The notes below the pieces were generated by a model. The model was not told the DNA's origin, ran no database searches, and worked only from the letters and a program-made list of their open reading frames with translations. The position numbers were made by a program, and so were the translations under genes. Positions 60,765 through 64,000 of a stretch of 64,000 nucleotides of DNA are shown piece after piece. Source of the stretch: TMED112 sp964575305 (lineage in GTDB: Bacteria > Pseudomonadota > Gammaproteobacteria > Magnimaribacterales > TMED112); contig CAZNPG010000003.1 in assembly GCA_964575305.1 (NCBI GenBank), positions 1 to 64,000 of the forward strand, given 5' to 3'. Numbering within the stretch: position 1 is the stretch's first letter; every line of letters starts with the position of its first letter.

Positions 60765-61407
60765 GCATTTCCGAAATAATTAACACTCTTTCCTCGCCAT
60801 TTTTAAGAGTAGCAGTGCTTTTTATTATCAAATAATCCAATGTCGGAGCAATAAAATATTTTATTGGACCAACATTCTCAGATGTAGCAAGCACTACAAT
60901 TGTCTCAATCGCTCCAAATGAAGTTTCAACAATTTCACCATTAAGTTGTCGATAATTTTTTGAAACAACTTCTCCTTTGGTATTATCAAAAATATTTAAA
61001 GCATAGTCTGTTACACCATATTTAGCATTAATCCTAACTTGGACATCACTAGCCAGCTGTTCAAGAACAAACCTGTCAAGCTCAATATTCTCTAGTTCCT
61101 TTGATGCAATAGTATTTTGAGAAAAATTAGCAGAAAATTTCTTTGGCTCATCTCTAAAAGGGTCTTGTACTCTAGTATTGACTGATATCACATTATTTCC
61201 CTCAATTCTAAAGTTAGAATCTATTGAGTATTTAAGCCAAAATACCTGCATCTTAACTCGTGTGTTTATTTCATTATCTTTTGCAGTGAAGTATCTCTTT
61301 AGTGGAAAATCTCCAAATTTTGTTTCAAAAGCAAATTTTGCATCATAGCTTTTGAATTCATCGCCAAAAAAGGAAAAGGTAAGCAATAAAATTAAAATTA
61401 TTCTCAT
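60745..61407 (-). CDS. DUF3108 family periplasmic protein
   Basis: 220 aa with a signal peptide (IILILLLTFSFFG). Beta-rich protein with FKSYDAKFAFETKFGDFPLKRYF at the N-terminus, TRVQDPFRDEPKKFSANF, and a C-terminal LDYLIIKSTATLKNGEERV. The DUF3108 family is a common gammaproteobacterial neighbour of purN/purM. Its start follows the purN stop with a 1-base overlap, so it is the third gene of that unit. Function unknown. Confidence 0.82.
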   Translation of the reverse strand: MRIILILLLTFSFFGDEFKSYDAKFAFETKFGDFPLKRYFTAKDNEINTRVKMQVFWLKYSIDSNFRIEGNNVISVNTRVQDPFRDEPKKFSANFSQNTIASKELENIELDRFVLEQLASDVQVRINAKYGVTDYALNIFDNTKGEVVSKNYRQLNGEIVETSFGAIETIVVLATSENVGPIKYFIAPTLDYLIIKSTATLKNGEERVLIISEMPKFLEE

Positions 61408-61961
61408 TATTTATTTAAAAATGAAATTGTTTCAGGATAAATTCTGTGTTCAATCTCTTTTATTCTTTCCATTAGACTATCTGGATTATCAGAAGGTTCA
61501 ATTTTGAATGATTCTTGCCGAATTATTGGTCCATCATCTAACTCGCTTGTCACAAAATGAATAGTGGTTCCATGATATTTATCTCCAGCATCAAGAGCTC
61601 TCTGATGAGTATTTAAACCTGGGTATTTTGGAAGTAAAGAAGGGTGAATATTGACTATTTGGCCTTCCCAATTATTAACCAGGAAGCTTGATAGAATTCT
61701 CATATAGCCTGCAAGAATTATAAAGTCTGGTTCGATAGTATTGAGGTATTCATCAATCTTTTTATCGAATTCAGCTCTGTCAGTAAAACTATTATTATCA
61801 ATAACTTTGCAATCAAGTGCATGATCTTTACAGATATCAATCCCACCTGCTCTTGGGTTGTTGGTGAAACATGAACAAACTTCATAACCATATTTTTTTT
61901 GGTGATTTATGATTGATTCTAAATTTGTTCCTGTACCGGAGAAAAAAACAACTATTCTCAT
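61407..61961 (-). CDS. purN: Phosphoribosylglycinamide formyltransferase PurN
   Basis: 184 aa from the ATG at 61961, which makes the canonical ATGA overlap with purM; a frame back to 61976 adds five residues and is less likely. MRIVVFFSGTGTNLESI is the GAR-binding start. NIHPSLLPKYPGLNTHQ holds the catalytic Asn and His, and LDDGPII the catalytic Asp. Transfers formyl from 10-formyl-THF in purine synthesis. Confidence 0.95.
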   Translation of the reverse strand: MRIVVFFSGTGTNLESIINHQKKYGYEVCSCFTNNPRAGGIDICKDHALDCKVIDNNSFTDRAEFDKKIDEYLNTIEPDFIILAGYMRILSSFLVNNWEGQIVNIHPSLLPKYPGLNTHQRALDAGDKYHGTTIHFVTSELDDGPIIRQESFKIEPSDNPDSLMERIKEIEHRIYPETISFLNK

Positions 61962-62947
61962 ATGTATCTGAAGCAAGAACCTTTTGTGCTTGAAACAAAG
62001 CCAATCTCAAGAAAGTCTTTATTTAGAGCTTTAGCTTTTTTGGCATTCTCTTCTGACAAAATTACTGCATAACCAATACCACAATTAAATACTTTATACA
62101 TTTCTTCAGTTTCTATGTCTCCAAGATCTTGTATTATTTTGAATATCTCAGGTAATTGCCATTTATTTCTATCTATATTAATAGTTAAGCCATTATTTAT
62201 TCTGGAAAGATTTTCCTCAAAACCACCACCTGTTATATGTGCCATGCCATTTACTTCTACTTGATCTAGTAACTGAAGGATTTCTTTTACATATATTTTT
62301 GTTGGAACCAATAATTCAGTTAAGAGTTTATCAGTCATATTGTTTGCAATTATTTTATTAATTAATGAATAACCATTCGAGTGAAAACCAGAAGAAGGTA
62401 ATCCTAAAATTATATCTCCGTCAGTTATTTTTTTTCCATCAATGATACTGGACTTATCATTTATACCCATAGAAAAACCAACAAGATCAAAATTTTCACC
62501 TTGATAATGCTTTGGCATTTCTGCAGTCTCGCCACCAACAAGATCACATCCTGCCAATGAACACCCTTCAATAATGCCTGATAGTATCTGCTGTCCTTTA
62601 GATCTATCTAGATTTGAGCAACCATAATAATCAAGAAAAGCTATAGGCTTTGCGCCACTGACAATTAAGTCATTTACACACATTGCTACCAGGTCAATTC
62701 CAATAGTACTTAGATTGCCTTTTTCTAGGGCAATTCTCATTTTTGTGCCTACACCGTCGCAGGCTAAAGCATAGACAGGCTCCTTCATTTGGTTTGGAAT
62801 TTCAACATAGCCAGAAAAACCACCTATTGAGCCTAGGGAATAGAGATTGGCAGAGGAAGATGACAAATTTTTAATATCATCTATAAATTTTTGGCCTTCC
62901 TCAATATTTACACCTGAGTCTTTGTAGTTAAATTTATTTTTTGTCAT
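61958..62947 (-). CDS. purM: Phosphoribosylformylglycinamidine cyclo-ligase PurM
   Basis: 329 aa AIR synthetase. Begins YKDSGVNIEEGQKFIDDI and contains GVGTKMRIAL, MCVNDLIVSGAKPIAFLDYY, GGETAEMP, GLPSSGFHSNGYSLI, AHITGGGFEENLSRI and FNCGIGYAVIL. Acts just after PurL and before PurK/PurE in the purine pathway. First gene of the purM-purN-DUF3108 unit, divergent from DUF2066 by 22 bases. Confidence 0.97.
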   Translation of the reverse strand: MTKNKFNYKDSGVNIEEGQKFIDDIKNLSSSSANLYSLGSIGGFSGYVEIPNQMKEPVYALACDGVGTKMRIALEKGNLSTIGIDLVAMCVNDLIVSGAKPIAFLDYYGCSNLDRSKGQQILSGIIEGCSLAGCDLVGGETAEMPKHYQGENFDLVGFSMGINDKSSIIDGKKITDGDIILGLPSSGFHSNGYSLINKIIANNMTDKLLTELLVPTKIYVKEILQLLDQVEVNGMAHITGGGFEENLSRINNGLTINIDRNKWQLPEIFKIIQDLGDIETEEMYKVFNCGIGYAVILSEENAKKAKALNKDFLEIGFVSSTKGSCFRYI

Positions 62948-62969
62948 AAAATAGATTAATCTTTAAATT

Positions 62970-63911
62970 ATGTTTCTTAAGAAATTACTTAAATTTATAG
63001 CAATTATACTGACCTTTATGTCTTTCAGTTTCAACCTGAAAGCTCAGATCTCAGATAATTTTTTACTTCTGTACGAAAGTTATGACAAATTAAACAAGAT
63101 TGAAGAAGTAATAGAAAAAGCAGAAAGCAGAATTTTAAGGAAATATGGTGTTAGTAAAGAGCTAATCATTGATAAAAAAGTAGAATTACAACCAACTGAA
63201 CATTTTATTGGTTATCAGATTAAAAAATTTAATGATTTAAGGTTAATAGAGCTTAAATTCAATAAAGATTCAATAGAAGAGTTTTTTGTTTTAAATACTG
63301 TGCCTTTCTTCAGTTTTAAAGGGAAAGCCAAAGTTTTTATTGCTGCAAATGACTCTTTCTTTAATGATTCAAACCTTTTCATTATTGACAATGAAGCTTT
63401 TCAAAATGAGTTACTTAATGCAAAACTGCTTTCAGAACTTAATCAAAATATTATTTTAGAATTTGAGTTTCTTGAGGATTTTCCATCTGATAGCTTTAGT
63501 GTAAATGAACTTATAACCGAACTTGAAGAAAATGAAAAGAATGATTGGTTGCTAATGTTAGTGGACAGATTTGATCTTGAAAGTTGGAGCTACAACTTTC
63601 CTAAATCAGAGAATATTACTATTCAGAGTGGCTTTAGTTTCAGAAATTTCCTATTAGATGAAGCTATTGCTGAAGTGGCTCAAGATGGAAGAGAGGTTAC
63701 CAAGAAAACATTTATAGCATCATTTAAAGCAGATTTAAGCATTGAAGAGATTGAGATAATATTTAACAGACTATCTGAAAGCACCGATATTTTAAATTTC
63801 AGAATTTTAAGATCAAATGCACAAAGCATTGATTTAGAATATGAAAGTTATCTTGGACCTGAAGATGCAGCATCTTTTTTAAGCAGTATGGGCGCATTAA
63901 CAAATTTATGA
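62970..63911 (+). CDS. DUF2066 family periplasmic protein
   Basis: 313 aa with a signal peptide (IAIILTFMSFSFNLKAQ). DUF2066 proteins sit divergent to purM and upstream of hda in many gammaproteobacteria; the length and layout fit: an NTVPFFSFKGKAKVFIA-like region, NDWLLMLVDRFDLESW and a C-terminal half with SFKADLSIEEIEIIFNRLS. Function unknown. The call leans on synteny. ATGA overlap with the partial hda. Confidence 0.7.
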   Translation: MFLKKLLKFIAIILTFMSFSFNLKAQISDNFLLLYESYDKLNKIEEVIEKAESRILRKYGVSKELIIDKKVELQPTEHFIGYQIKKFNDLRLIELKFNKDSIEEFFVLNTVPFFSFKGKAKVFIAANDSFFNDSNLFIIDNEAFQNELLNAKLLSELNQNIILEFEFLEDFPSDSFSVNELITELEENEKNDWLLMLVDRFDLESWSYNFPKSENITIQSGFSFRNFLLDEAIAEVAQDGREVTKKTFIASFKADLSIEEIEIIFNRLSESTDILNFRILRSNAQSIDLEYESYLGPEDAASFLSSMGALTNL

Positions 63912-64000
63912 AGAATATTAATAGAAAAAATCAACTTTATTTTGATTTTGGTCGAGATTATAAAGCTAACTTAGATAATTTTTTTTTCTCATCAAAGAAT
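63908..64000 (+). CDS. hda: DnaA-related regulator Hda (partial, 3' end outside window)
   Basis: 31 codons from the ATG at 63908, which overlaps the DUF2066 stop as ATGA, to the window end. QLYFDFGRDYKANLDNFFFSSKN fits the Hda/DnaA N-terminus (clamp-binding QL-x-F-type motif, then a D/N-F-x-x-S-x-N segment). Hda with the sliding clamp triggers hydrolysis of DnaA-bound ATP. Neighbouring DUF2066 supports the call, but the AAA+ domain is outside the window. Confidence 0.65.
   Translation, partial: MKNINRKNQLYFDFGRDYKANLDNFFFSSKN

Overview
The window is an AT-rich, very tightly packed bacterial chromosome segment (roughly one third G+C by eye) from a streamlined gammaproteobacterium. The order smc-zipA-ligA, the purM/purN/DUF3108 cluster divergent from DUF2066-hda, the dnaX-recR pair and kbl-tdh all point to Gammaproteobacteria. 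Small intergenic gaps, overlapping genes and an aerobic marine-type gene set (haloalkane dehalogenase, acyl-CoA dehydrogenase, GMC oxidoreductase, many secreted hydrolases and peptidases) suggest a SAR86-like or similar open-ocean lineage. That placement is inference. There is no rRNA, phage, IS element or CRISPR array, and no gene-free stretch longer than 300 bases; the largest gaps are 41821-42060 and 56018-56236.

Layout. 1-1785: threonine catabolism (kbl, cut by the window edge, and tdh). 1782-4128: two tandem secreted serine hydrolases of the beta-lactamase fold. 4224-14768: an unbroken chain of twelve overlapping genes, ccmABCDEFGH-smc-zipA-ligA-lytic transglycosylase, joining cytochrome c maturation, chromosome organisation, division and DNA ligation. 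14765-19953: M16C peptidase, lipoprotein, flavin-fold protein, coiled-coil membrane protein and tRNA-Leu. 20053-20880: an XRE regulator/membrane-protein cassette with direct-repeat operators, matched by a paralogous cassette at 56127-57563. 20927-28898: DUF4345-like and DUF2805 proteins, a dehalogenase operon, SDR, MazG-like hydrolase, a giant 2-oxoacid:ferredoxin oxidoreductase and a DUF442 phosphatase-like protein. 28885-33571: proline catabolism (putA, small membrane proteins, LysR regulator). 33650-36772: acyl-CoA dehydrogenase operon with DUF1330, a membrane protein and a metallo-beta-lactamase-fold enzyme. 36769-41820: PQQ-type propeller enzyme, large metzincin-like protease, tRNA-Val, pseudoazurin, alpha/beta hydrolase. 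41874-44488: a six-copy TTGAACACT array next to a Gtr-type lipid-linked sugar-transfer cluster. 44528-52439: S9 peptidase, MFS transporter, GST, and an operon of two paralogous YwaF-like membrane proteins around a GMC oxidoreductase, ending in birA. 52529-56017: HNH nuclease, thioredoxin-like protein, DsbD-like reductase, Hsp20. 57568-64000: recX, dnaX, recR, dcd, DUF3108, purN, purM, DUF2066 and the start of hda.

How the parts fit. The ccm genes, the DsbD-like electron carrier and the thioredoxin-fold proteins together support periplasmic cytochrome c and thiol chemistry; pseudoazurin and the PQQ-type enzyme would use such electron transport. Carbon comes from amino acids (threonine, proline, branched or aromatic 2-oxoacids), acyl-CoAs and peptides from the many secreted hydrolases.

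The most notable observations are an SMC with both ATPase half-heads but no hinge domain (736 aa); two genes (ccmF and an MFS transporter) whose conserved N-termini can only be reached from AUU start codons behind good Shine-Dalgarno sequences; an A10 slippage site in dnaX placed to make a gamma-like product; two XRE cassettes sharing a 12-of-13 operator-like motif; a threonine dehydrogenase lacking all four structural-zinc cysteines; and the TTGAACACT array.
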